NCBI GenBank assembly: GCA_020747015.1
Contig: JAGTJM010000044.1
Span: forward strand, 186,001-250,000
Direction: 5' to 3'
DNA from: Pyrenochaeta sp. MPI-SDFR-AT-0127
Lineage: Eukaryota; Ascomycota; Dothideomycetes; Pleosporales; Cucurbitariaceae
DNA length: 64,000 nt
Below, in pieces: positions 44,791-55,267 of this stretch; the first letter of the stretch is position 1, and every line of letters starts with the position of its first letter. Made by a program: the position numbers and the translations under genes. Under the pieces are notes generated by a model. That model worked only from the letters and a program-made list of their open reading frames with translations, made no database searches and was not told the origin of the DNA.

Positions 44791-46459
44791 ATAGTCTCTT
44801 GCGCTGACTGTTGAGCCTGGAATGACTGAAGTCAGACGTGAAGGACTCTGGGTCGATGTGGGAACACTACATACTTGGCTTTTGCGCCTGTGTACAAAAT
44901 CTTGGGAGGAGAGAGAAGCACGTTTCGAACCTTGAAGGTTGTGCTCGATCACATATGGCTATTATCTCTGGGTGCGAGCATTTTCTAATTTGGTTCTTTT
45001 CTGCTGCGTAATACATCGCATTGTTTGCCGTGCGCAAGATATAGGGCGTTGAAGGTTGGAGCGGCCGTAGGATAGCGCTTTTCTCGATATGAGCGCAATG
45101 TGAAATGTGATTTGCAACAATAGATGGCTGACACCACCATTGGAAGTGATGTGCATATTGAGTAGCTAACGTCTCTGAGTTCTAACTGGTTGTTCTCCAG
45201 CTGAAAGGACTCAATTTTTTCATGAGCCTGGATACGATATGCCGAGAATCTATTTTGTCAATGCAGCAAGTTGAAGAATGCGGTCAGCTCCCTTTTGTTT
45301 ACGAGGAGGTTCCCTATATAAGGATGTTGCAAGTAGATGCACATCACGGCAGAAACATGGTAACCTGGGAATGACGAACATGTGAAGCAAAATCTTATAG
45401 TGTTTAATGTCAGCGTAAATACTCCGAACGGAGCGATCACTTTCAATGTGCATCAGCTGTGGCTTCAAAGTTCGCAAAGCGAAATTGCGGGACTGTGCTC
45501 GTCGATCCACGGCTGCCATTAGATTGAGCAAAGCAGACAGAGCAGATTGTGCAAGTCCACATGCAAGATTGACAGTAGCCAGCATCGAAAGGCATGATAG
45601 GACTCGATGCTGTCACGAGACATGTGGAGGTGGAATCGCACGATAGCGTTTGTCCCGAGGTTTTCAAGAGCGGAAGAAGAGGCCGTGCTTGGCATCACTT
45701 CCCTTTCCGAATCTGCTGGGCCCTGATCCTGGACGGCAACCCCTACGCCCATCACTCTTTTCCACCCCTTCCCACCAATCAACTCGGCGGCTGCACGATT
45801 CATGTCTCCAGAAGCGAGATGTAATCAACTCTATTCGGATCTCCAACCGTTCTCCCTGGTGTCGCACAACGACGTGTCAACCGGCCCCAGAAGTCAAGAT
45901 CCCCCGTGAGGTTGCATTAGCAGACTCGAGCAGCAGCAGAAGTATTGGGCCAGAGGCAAAATGTTCCAAAGAACGAGCTGGAAAGACGGATGCTGGTGCA
46001 CATGGTGCATTGGCATCGCTAAAATTAGGCGGCTGGAACGGGCGAGCTAGAATCCATTGAGGTCCCACCATGCCCGCTGCAGCAGGCACCAGACGAAACA
46101 GGGTTAGGAGAGCTGGGATGGCGCATGGTGCATTGGTCAACGGCCAGGGAGTTTTCGTGCCTCTGGCTTGATGTTGACTCCGGGGAAGGGATGGGATGGA
46201 CATGGGAGGCTATCCGTTCCCGATGTTTAAAATCTCCTTGTGCTCCCTCCCGCGGCCGCTCCTCCATTCCTCGTCGTCGTCCCATCAACCATCGTTGCGA
46301 TACCTTCTCACACACCCTTCTTACAGTCCACCATTCGCTTTGGGCTTTACATCTAATTCTTTAATCATCCCTCGATACATTTTTCGACACAGGCTCCCCT
46401 GACTCAACGTCTTCCCGTCTTATACCAATCTCGACGCACCCTTCCGTCCAATCTTCAAT
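44791..46459. other. gene-free spacer
   Basis: About 1.7 kb. Frames at 45250-45867 and 46025-46364 occur on both strands without motifs. The final 200 nt are strongly CT-rich leader for the secreted-protein gene. Confidence 0.5.
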
Positions 46460-47072
46460 ATGCGTTTCTCCACCGCCATTGCTATTGCCTTCTCGGCCAC
46501 TGCCAGCCTTGTCGCTGCGCAGGACAAGTGCCCTGCTCAAAAGTACGTTCCTAAGCTCTTGGCTCGCAAATCTCACGCCACTGTCAATACTTTCTCAAAT
46601 CGGTCCTTCATAAACAATCAATACTTCAAGGGAAGGGCTAGGGGCTAACACACTTGTTTCTAGCATCGTTGACGCCTGTCTCGCCGGCTACAAGTCGCGC
46701 ATCGACGCTTGCAACGAGAAGCCCAATGACTTCATCTGCATGTGCGACGTCTACACTGACGTCCTCGTCTGCTACAACAACTGCCCCAACAGCAACGAGA
46801 GGCCCCCGGTCCAGAACCAGGTCACCCAGTTCTGTAACGCCGCTGAGCCCCTCCGCGCCGCCGCCTCTGCCTCGATCGCATCCGTTGCCTCTGTTGCCGC
46901 TACCCAGTCCCGCGCAGCCACCTCTGCTGCTTCAGCGACCGCTTCCGCTACCGGCACTGGAGGCGCTGCGTCGCCCACTGCCTCTTCCTTCCAGACTGGT
47001 GCTGCTAGCTCCTTCGGTGCGCCAGCTGGTGCTGCGTTGGTTGCGTTCCTCGGTGCTGCTGGATTCTTGTAA
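46460..47072 (+). CDS. secreted, probably GPI-anchored Ser/Ala-rich protein
   Basis: Two exons, 46460-46542 and 46664-47072, encode 163 aa. A signal peptide is clear: MRFSTAIAIAFSATASLVAAQ, with cleavage near residue 20. The mature N-terminal half has eight cysteines (DKCPAQN, DACLAGY, DACNEK, ICMCDVY, VCYNNC, QFCNAAEP). The second half is a Ser/Ala/Thr-rich stalk ending in a hydrophobic tail, AGAALVAFLGAAGFL, that fits a GPI signal. Eight cysteines suggest CFEM, but the spacing is not a clean CFEM pattern, so the family is left open. It probably sits at the cell wall or plasma membrane. Confidence 0.85.
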
Positions 47073-47870
47073 AGGCGACAACAGGTTTTTGGGGGGAGAG
47101 AAGTATTCTTTGTTTATACTGGTCAGGTGGTAGTGGTTGAATAGTATAGGATAATGCTTAATTGGACGCAACGCTTTCACCCATCTTCACATCTTGAACA
47201 TTATGCTTTTTGAGAATGTATACAATTGCCTGCTGAGACAAAAAGGTTGCCGTGGCATGCCCTTGTGCACAGGCTAATGTACAGACTCTATTGATGTTGT
47301 GCTGGCCAAGGTCATATCAACCTCAAGTGCTAGTGACATTGCATCCTCGGGGGCCCTCAAGAAAGTTTTACATTTATCATGGAAAACGCATAGGAACATG
47401 GCACACAGTTGACGTTGCGTAGCTGCACAAATGGAAGCTAGTTGAAGTTTGCTCCGAATCAGATGGGCAGCTGGCTTACACGTCGTGAGAACGTGACGCG
47501 TTGTAACCATTTACGAGCCTTGCATCCTCACCAAAGACACAGCAATCAAACCCGTCCAAAATCCAGTCGGTTTCGAGTACACAGAATATCTGCAAGTAGA
47601 TGCGCGTCGACGTGGTCGCGGCCCTCTGATCGCCACAACCTAGCCTCCACCTGCGGCCATTCCGCTCATTCGCCAGCAAAAGCCGCCCAAAACAACGAAG
47701 CTATTTTTGTCAAACTGCGACTGCGCTGACTGGCACTTGACCTTCTATTTCCCTTTTTCCCCTCCACTGCAACAGCGCCGTCAAAGCTACGCCCTGCCAA
47801 ACTCAAAACAGAAGAAGAAGGGAAAGTACCCATCAAGCCTCAAGATTAGCTAGGCAGATTTCTTTCAATC
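47073..47870. other. spacer upstream of the SERF-like gene
   Basis: AT-rich 3' region, then a CT-rich leader. No gene is seen. Confidence 0.5.
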
Positions 47871-48310
47871 ATGGCACGTGGAAATCAGCGCGACAAAGCT
47901 CGTGAGAAGAACCTCAAGGCCGCTGCTGGAACGGTATATCTCTGCCCCCCCCCCCCCCCCGCCTCCGACTTGCTAGGACAAGGAAGAATCCATATGCTAA
48001 CTAAACGTGTTGCAGAAATCTAAAAACAATGTTCGTCTACTCGCTTTCTAGTTCGATACTTGGGGGCAGAGGCTAATCGAGCAAAAACAAATAGCAATCT
48101 GGCACAGAATTTGCCCGGACCAAGGAAGACCAGGCGGCAATTATGCGGGCAAAGCAGGCTGCTGGTAACGTTCTCCCTCGCTTTCTGCCAAACATCCAAC
48201 TGGAACCCTTTTTTTTTTGGTTTTCCTTCACTCGTGGTAGTGGTCATATGGCTAACTTTTTGTGTGAAGCCGAAGCGAAGAAAGCCGGTGAAGGTGCTGC
48301 CAAGAAATAA
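47871..48310 (+). CDS. SERF/4F5-family small basic protein
   Basis: Four exons, 47871-47933, 48016-48030, 48095-48164 and 48270-48310, encode 62 aa. The N-terminus MARGNQRDKAREKNLKAA is the defining 4F5/SERF motif. EFARTKEDQAAIMRAKQAA and a Lys/Ala tail follow. SERF proteins are small, charged and disordered. They bind nucleic acid and can speed amyloid nucleation. Exon 2 is only 15 nt (KSKNN). Intron 1 has a 16-C run just after its donor. Splice phases and the family motif both support this assembly. Confidence 0.87.
47945..47960 (+). repeat. C16 homopolymer in intron 1 of the SERF gene
   Basis: Sixteen consecutive C, 11 nt after the splice donor. The exact length may be affected by sequencing error. 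Confidence 0.75.
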
Positions 48311-48908
48311 GCTTCTTGTCTCGCCCGCCCCAAACGAGTTGCACGCTGAGCGACATGGAAACCGCGCGAGATGGCGATCGGGTGTAGACGTGTTGAGTAG
48401 AATATGATATCAGGAGGACGGAGTCTTTTTAAACTGGGTTCTTTGATTGCGAGGTGCTGAGGTGTGTGTGTGTCTGGACTAGCTTTGGGTGTCCCGACTT
48501 TTGGAAGAATACACCGATTTTGCGCTTTCAGATGCTGTGATGACTCCTGCCCACTGCACCCTTTTTGAATCTACGACATGTCTCCGAACACCTGGTCATG
48601 GCTGACGCGGTGTAGTTGAGTCAACGCTGCACAGAAGTGACAAGTGTGAATTGCGATCTCTTGGATTCGATTCTATGCTTTAACTACTTTTACAATCAAG
48701 TCAAGTACCTCGACCGCGTACACAACTTTCGCAGGTGGTGGATTACGGTATAATGCTAACGCCCCTGGAATCCCCCTTCAAACAATAAAATGGTATAAAG
48801 GTCGACATGCCACTCAGAAGCCCGTCGGTACCCATCATCAGAAGCCAAATTTCATCATTCCGCCGCGTGCTGGAGTCATTACTATTCTCCAGTCTCTTTC
48901 GTCTACGT
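48311..48908. other. convergent 3' region
   Basis: This lies between the SERF gene (+) and the cupredoxin gene (-). It has a short GT run near 48462-48472 and no gene. Confidence 0.5.
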
Positions 48909-49756
48909 TTATGCGATCATGCCGGGGAAGCCGCCGAAGTTGCTGATGGCAGCCGTCTCGGGGAAAGAGTTCATGCCGCACAAGCACTGGCATGAGCAGG
49001 CCTGGCCTTGGCCGTCTTGACCGGCACCAGCAACGACTGTGGCAGTGGCGAGGGCGCCCGACTGAGCGCCTGTTGGTGCGGCACCTCCAGCTGCGACGGT
49101 GACGGTTGTTGGGGCAGCAGCGGCATTGGGGTCAACGTTCTGGAGAGCGCCGGGGACAAGAGTGGTTCCGTTTGTGCTGATGGCGAGTTGCTTGAAGTTC
49201 GCCATGGTCTTGTCGCCAGCGGTGGCGGCGTTGATGCTGAAGACCATGCCCTTGCCGCAATGGATACCGTTTTGTTGTTTGCAGTAGAACCCTAGTCAAT
49301 CATGTTAGCTATGTCGGCTTCGTGGCGATGCGTTGAAAAACATACAAAGTGCCTCAGTGGTCTCGACGGTCATGTTCCATGTAACGCCTGCCTTGCCCTC
49401 GGGGTTGGGCATGAAGCCGGAGTCCAGTCCTCCTTCCTTCTTCCTGCAAGGGTCGGCAAAGGTCGATTGAGTCGCGGTATGGTTCTTCTGCATGAAGATA
49501 AACATGACCATGTCGCCGACGGCTGCGGTGATCGATTCGGGTGTGTATCCAAGGACTGGGGCCATTCCTGTCTCTACGGGCTTCAATCCACCAACGACGA
49601 CCTTATTCTGTTAGATACAACTTGATAGATCTCACACCAGACTTCGCTTACAGTATGTGTCGATGGGCCAGATGGTGCAGCAGACTGGAGGCTCATGACC
49701 TGCATCTGGGCGGCGGCGATGCTGGCCGCGATGGGTAGTGCTGTGAAGTACTTCAT
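48909..49756 (-). CDS. secreted cupredoxin-domain protein
   Basis: Three exons on the minus strand, 49652-49756, 49346-49607 and 48909-49291, encode 249 aa. A signal peptide (MKYFTALPIAASIAAAQ) leads into a plastocyanin-like fold: VVVGGLKP, TPESITAAVGDMVMFIF. The type-1 copper ligands are all present: H78 in KNHT, C126 in WFYCKQ, H133 and M138 in HCGKGM. The typical fungal signature TQSTFADPC lies between them. A Thr/Ala/Gly-rich linker follows, then an unusual Cys cluster, ACSCQCLCG, and a short tail without a GPI-type hydrophobic end. It is an extracellular or cell-wall copper protein of unknown reaction. Confidence 0.9.
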
Positions 49757-50570
49757 TATGACTAGATTGTGTGTTGTTGGTAAATTCGAAAAGAGCGTAA
49801 GTGCCTGCACTGCAAGCAATAGAATTTACGGGTGAAGGTAGAAAGGAAGGATTGAAAGGGCACTACGAGGGCCGGCTCGGACAGTAAGGCGATGAAGAGA
49901 AGGACACGAAAGAGAGTGGAGCACCGGCACCGAGATAGTTATGAGGCAGAACGGTTGTACGGTTAGATTGTGCCTGGGACATCTACTGCTTAAATCCACG
50001 CATGAAATTGGGGGTATGATGGGCGGCAGGCAGGCCGGACACATGGCGAAACATTGCACCCCTCCTGCTGGGCATGCACTGCAGGAAACAGGACGGCGGA
50101 AGCAAAAATGAACAGATTTTGGCGACGCGCGCTCGCTTGTCAGTGGTGGCAGGGTACTTTGACGCTCCAACTGTTGGAGGTGGGTTCGAGATTGTCGCGG
50201 ATGTGTCGCAGATCTGTCTCGCTTGACGCAGGGACAGTCCCAATTGGGCAATCCAAGCAACCCAAGATCTTATCGCAACGGAACAAACTGTGGAGGTGCC
50301 TGAAAGGAGAGGCTGGAAGATGGCCGCGCCGCATGAAAGTTTGGTACCCATCATCTCGCGGCCTGCGATCCCGAGTTATGTGAGGCACAACCCGTTGGCG
50401 GTAAGTCGCGCGCAAGGATTTGGCGACCATGTACCTCGCTCTCATTGGCCCATGGCAGTGACTTTTCCGGCCTCTGTGGGCTTGACGTTTTGCGTGCTGC
50501 TCAAGAGACATTTAATATCCACAAATGTCGTGGGCACTGCCTCCATCAATCGTCATTTCATTCGCTACTG
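49757..50570. other. promoter of the cupredoxin gene and 3' flank of SMN
   Basis: No gene is seen. Overlapping frames on both strands lack motifs. Confidence 0.5.
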
Positions 50571-51337
50571 CTACTTCGGCGGGGCGTCTTTGGACACCTG
50601 TTGCTGTCCCGCGTGCAGGCCCGTGTAGTAGCCGGCATAATACCAAGACATCATCATGTTCTTGAGGTTCTCGTCGTGCACTGTCAAAAGTCAGATTGTT
50701 TCCAATGTCAATGTTTCCCCATGCAAAGCCGGGAGCAACGCCTGTCACAGCGAACACGTACCTGTTCCGAGAATAGCCTGGGGCATCGAGGCGGCAAAAC
50801 CCCCATCATGCACAGCTGGAGCTTCTGCTGTGACTGGCTGGCCCTGTCCTTGCTGCTCGGAAGACTTTGGTTCCTATCTTCAGTCAGACAGGGGTTGCTA
50901 TGGTGCATTTTGCATGTACTGTCTTACCGGCCACTGGGTCTCAACTTGATGGAGACGATTGAGGTCATTGGGCTTGGAGTTTGACACGGAGATATCTTGC
51001 TCGTCTGCATCTCCATTGATTTCAGCTGGATCTGCACTTGTCTCCGCTTCTTCCATCAAGTCTTGATGGTCCCTAACATTGGTCAACAACGACGCCATCA
51101 CAGAGTCACCACGTCTACTTACCCTCGTAGTTCTCTGAGTTCCTCCTCCGTCAGGGCATCCTCCAGTTTCATACCTGACTTATGGATGCTATGGTACTTC
51201 TACTCGCGTGTCAGCTAGAACAAGAACATCAAACAATCGAGACGTACCTTGTACTCGGTAACTGCATCATTCCATGAGTCGATCAACAAGGAATCGTCCC
51301 AGGCGTTCTCGTCGTTCATGTCAATGCCGGACGCCAT
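50571..51337 (-). CDS. smn1: survival motor neuron (SMN) homolog
   Basis: Five exons on the minus strand: 51248-51337, 51123-51199, 50928-51072, 50762-50873 and 50571-50680, encoding 177 aa. The N-terminal NAWDDSLLIDSWNDAVTEYK plus KYHSI is the Gemin2-binding helix. The C-terminal MMMSWYYAGYYTGLHAG is the YG-box oligomerisation helix with its Gly/Tyr pattern. No Tudor domain is visible between them, as in fission yeast Smn1. SMN works with Gemin2 to load the Sm ring on spliceosomal snRNAs. The middle is acidic and Gln-rich. Every exon joint keeps phase, and both hallmark helices appear only after splicing, which supports the model. Confidence 0.92.
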
Positions 51338-51739
51338 ATGATGCAACCTGAGCCACGAGACCCAAGCAGACTGCGGCAAAGTACTCGTGGATGGCTGGTC
51401 ACGATTTCAAGTCGAGAGGTTTTGGTAGGCAGCGGCGAGCTGATCAAGTTTTCGATGCCAAGAAGCTGCGATGGTCGCTGCCTGTGATTGTGCCCCTAAG
51501 TATTATTCTGTGGATGGATTGAGCGTCCGGGTTTTATATTGAGCGCAAGACAAATTGTAGTCTGGCTTCTCTGGCTGCGCGTCTGCCATCAATCATACTC
51601 ACGGATGATAGCTTGGCAAGCGTTCATTAGCGCTTCTTGCTCGAAAAAAGTCACTGGCCCGAGCTCCTTTCACCAGAACTTTTCTCCCCACAACACGAAT
51701 TGCGACTTGACAGCGCAACAGTACAAAAAAGCAGTTATA
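51338..51739. other. divergent promoter, SMN and NOP15
   Basis: A 402-bp intergenic stretch shared by the two divergent genes. No other feature is seen. Confidence 0.5.
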
Positions 51740-53462
51740 ATGGCTGTTGAAGACACAAAAGGCAAGAAGCGCAAAGGTAAGCTTTTGCACTTTTCAACAG
51801 GCGATTCCATCCCACTAAGTTCTACCTACAGGCGCGCCAGACGCTGCGCCCAAAGCGAAGAAGCCCAGAAAGTCGGACGACACCTCCACCGCCACAAAGC
51901 CCTCAAAGTCTCCCAAAGCCGCTCCCGCAGTGCCTGCGTCTACAGAACCAAAGGCCGCCAAAGGAAAGTCTGCGCGCAAGCAGGCAGCAGACTTGTTCGA
52001 CAACGAGGAAGCTTCTGCTCCCGAGCCCTCCAAACCCGCCAAGGGCAAGAAGGCGAAGGCTGCTCCTGAGGCCAATGGCGATGCCACTGATTCCATAGTC
52101 CCTGAAGCAGCCGCGCCAAAAGTGCAAGACAAGGCCAAGAAGCAGGGCAAGAAGGCGAAGGTCGTAGAGGCAGAGGATAAACCAGCCACCGAAGCCCCAA
52201 AGGCAGATGCCAAAAAGTCGAAGAAATCCAAGCAAGCTGACGCCGAGCCTGCTGCAGACGCCACCACGGCTGTAGCTAAGGTAGAAGCTACAAGTAAAAA
52301 GTCAAAGAAGGCAAAGGGCGGCAAGACACAGGAGGAGCAAGATGAAGAGCCCACTCAAGTAACACCCGAGTCCAATGAAGTGGATGGGGATGTCGAGGAG
52401 GACGATCAGACTGCGGCTCTACTTGCTGGCTTTGAGAGTGATGGCGACTCAGAGGACCCCGACGAGGACTTGAACTTCGATGAGGATGTCAATGTCCCAG
52501 CACTCACAAAGAAGCAAAGGAAAGATCTCGAAAAGGCAGAGAAGTTACCCAAGTCTAACGAGCCTGGGGTTATCTACGTTGGGTACGTACACACTGTTCA
52601 AGCTATGCTATAATCTAATGCTAACGCCCTGGCCAGCCGTGTGCCTCGCGGTTTCTTCGAAGCCCAGATGAAGAAGTACTTCTCGCAGTTTGGCAAAGTC
52701 AACCGCCTCCGCCTCTCACGCAATAAAAAGACCGGTGCCTCCAAACATTACGCGTTCGTGGAATTTGCCTCCACCGAAGTTGCAGACATCGTCGCCCGAA
52801 CCATGGATAACTACCTGATGTTTGGCCACATTCTCAAGTGCAAGCTCATTCCCGCCGAGTCGGTACATCCTGATCTCTTCAAGGGTGCCGGTCAGCGCTT
52901 CAAGGTCGACCCTCGAAACAAAAAGGCTGGCCTGGAGATGGAGCGTGGTGTCGACCGAGCGCAATGGGAGAAGCGTGTCACCAACGAGAACAAAAGGAGA
53001 GTCGGACGAAACAAGCAATTGAAGGTAGATTTCGGCTACGAATACACTGCCCCTGGGCTCAAGGCTGTTAAGGATGTTTCCAAGCAAACCCCCGCCGTAG
53101 AGGACAAGGAGCCACAACAGCTTTTGACTGAAGCGCCAGCCGATGAGACTCCGGTTACGGAGCTCCCCAAAGCCAAGAAGGGCAAGAAAATCGCAAAGGG
53201 AAAGGTAGCAGAGGAGGCCAACGGTGCGACAGACACAGTTCCTGAGAAAGTCGAACCTGCTGCAGCCAAGAAAAGCAACAAGAAGCGCAAATCCGATGTC
53301 ACAGTCGAGGCTACCAATGCGACTGAAGATACGGCTGCCACTGAGCCCTTGCCGAAGACTAAGAAGTCAAAGAAGGAGAGCAACCTTGACAGTGTTGCCG
53401 AGAACGTGGTGGAAAAGAGTACCGCTGCTAAGCCGAAGAAAGCAAAGAAAGCGAAGGCTTGA
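51740..53462 (+). CDS. NOP15: nucleolar RRM protein NOP15/NIFK
   Basis: Three exons, 51740-51776, 51832-52582 and 52637-53462, encode 537 aa. A single RRM lies at about residues 258-335: GVIYVGRVPRGFFEAQMKKY is RNP2 with the first helix, and KHYAFVEFAS is RNP1. The YFSQFGKVNRLRLSRNKKTG segment is diagnostic of NOP15/NIFK, needed for 60S pre-ribosome maturation and ITS2 processing. Both flanks are long Lys/Ala/Glu-rich regions with many KKSKKAKG-type repeats and an acidic stretch before the RRM (DSEDPDEDLNFDED). Yeast Nop15 is about 220 aa, so the flanks roughly double its size. Intron 2 lies inside the RRM. Confidence 0.93.
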
Positions 53463-54177
53463 AGATTATTGGCCTAATCATAACATGCATGCGCAACGCA
53501 ACTCCTGCCGTCAAAGTCCTCTCACATGGTTTTGGTTGATCATGTTTGGCTCACGCTCTTCACGACCACAGTTTTACTTCGAAGCTTAAGTCATAGTGCG
53601 ACGGACGATAGGATTTAGTTGTATGTTTATATTGCATAGCGGGTGTGGCTGCTCACGTCTTCCATCAATCCAAGTTGAGCGTTTACCCAGCTTACTACAT
53701 GTTTTCCTATATGACAGCACGTGCAGGTAGTGCAGATATCACGTCGTAGGGCATTATTAATGTGATGCATTTGATCAAATGTTCCTCACTATCATTGCCG
53801 TCTAGTTCGACCTCGCGAGAAGATCACCCAATCACTGACTCGATGTAGGAATGTCAAAAACCTTAGAGCTTCCCCGCCCTCCTTTTCCGAGGGTATAGCT
53901 GATATCAGCTAACGCCCTGATACAACAAATGCCTTCTAGATTTTACACAAGCGGGTGCCTCAAAACTCTACGCAGTAAAGCGGGGTTAGAACGTTGTATA
54001 AAGGCCATTAGCATTCCGTGAGCATGGTTGAAAGAAGGCCCTTTTTGAGCCAACACTGCATCACCAAAAGCGACAACACCAAGCTGATTTATAAATATTG
54101 ACTGTGCCCATCCTCCATTTCCATCCAAATCCAGCCAAACAACCAATCCTTCACTTTATCATCCTCTCTTGAAAAAC
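53463..54177. other. spacer upstream of the cupin gene
   Basis: AT-rich 3' region of NOP15, then the cupin promoter with a TATA-like box. No gene is seen. Confidence 0.5.
54088..54097 (+). promoter_or_regulatory. TATA-like box of the cupin gene
   Basis: TTTATAAATA lies about 80 nt before the ATG at 54178, a plausible spacing for a fungal core promoter. Confidence 0.4.
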
Positions 54178-54867
54178 ATGGCAGAAAGAGACTCCCGCCT
54201 CCAAGGCGGCTTGGTCGACTCCGTCTCCACCCTGCCCCCTAACAAACGCTACATCCTGACACACGACAAAACCGGGAAAAGCGTCATCCACTCCTCACCA
54301 CCTCAGCTATATTACGGCGGGCCCAGCCTCGGCGGCGTAGCACGGTCCTACTCTACGCCGACGGTCCCCGCCCGTCTCAAAAATGATGAGGACATTGATG
54401 CATATCTCGCCCAAGACGGGCCGACGAGCTACGCCGCCAGGGAAATCGTCGTCGCCACAAAGCAAGGGTCGAATCTTCTGGTGGTGGATTTGGGCCCGGG
54501 CAAAATGAGTCAGATGCATCGTACCGTCTCGATTGATTATTCCATCTGCACGAATGGACATGTGCGTATGGAGCTTGATAATGGAGAGTTCATTGACTTG
54601 TATCCCGGTGTAAGTATACAGATTATCTCCTACTCTTTGAGAGCGAGAGGAAAGCAAGGGCTACGTTTACTGACGAGTGTGTAGGACCATGTAATCCAGC
54701 GAGGCACTAATCATAAATGGTATAATGGAAGCCAAACAGAACCGGCGAGGTTTGTGGCCGTGACGCTGCCGTGCGAGCCTTTTGAGATTCCCGGGACGGG
54801 CAAGATGCTTGCCGAGGAGCATGTTGCGGGAAGCGAGGCAGAGGATTGGAATGTTAGTAAGTTGTAG
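54178..54867 (+). CDS. cupin-domain protein
   Basis: Two exons, 54178-54609 and 54685-54867, encode 204 aa. The ATG at 54178 is preferred because the in-frame codon at 54169 is TTG. The N-terminus has LPPNKRYILTHDKTGKSVIH. A single beta-barrel cupin follows, with the LGPGKMSQMHRTVSIDY segment and the C-terminal IQRGTNHKWYNGS strand. Usual metal ligands would be the two His in MH and NH, but the first motif lacks the full HxH, so metal binding is uncertain. It is a cytosolic soluble protein with no signal peptide. The family is common in ascomycetes near secondary-metabolism genes, but none is seen here. Function unknown. Confidence 0.83.
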
Positions 54868-55267
54868 CAATGCCAGCATGATGAGTTATGATAATACAAT
54901 TGTTGTAAAATGATCAAAAGGGTGCGAATTGAAGCCCACAATCGCGAATCAGCTGTTAGTTCAAGCAACAGACGAGACTAGCAAAGGTACCGGTAACAGT
55001 GAAGTAGAAGAGGAATTAAGTGGTAACAATCATTTCACGCTAATTCAGATTCTACAACCGTCCATGATCACATGCCAGCCTTTTCACCGATGAGTCCAAT
55101 TACAGTCCAGTAGCAGAGCCCAAGTCTCCATTCGTGTCCATTCAGATCTCAGTCGTCGTCTAACACACTCCATGAAGCTCAATCATTTTCACACTCTAAG
55201 CGTCTCGCTCAGGGGGTTCAGATGTTCATCTACCCCCAAAAGTGTTCTGTTCGACAACATTACATTT
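54868..55267. other. convergent 3' region
   Basis: This lies between the cupin gene and SEC23 stop codons. It is AT-rich with no gene. Confidence 0.5.

Noticed and set aside
51815..52354. 179-codon minus-strand frame
   Set aside because: It is the antisense of the Lys/Ala-rich repeat region of NOP15, where stops are rare on both strands.
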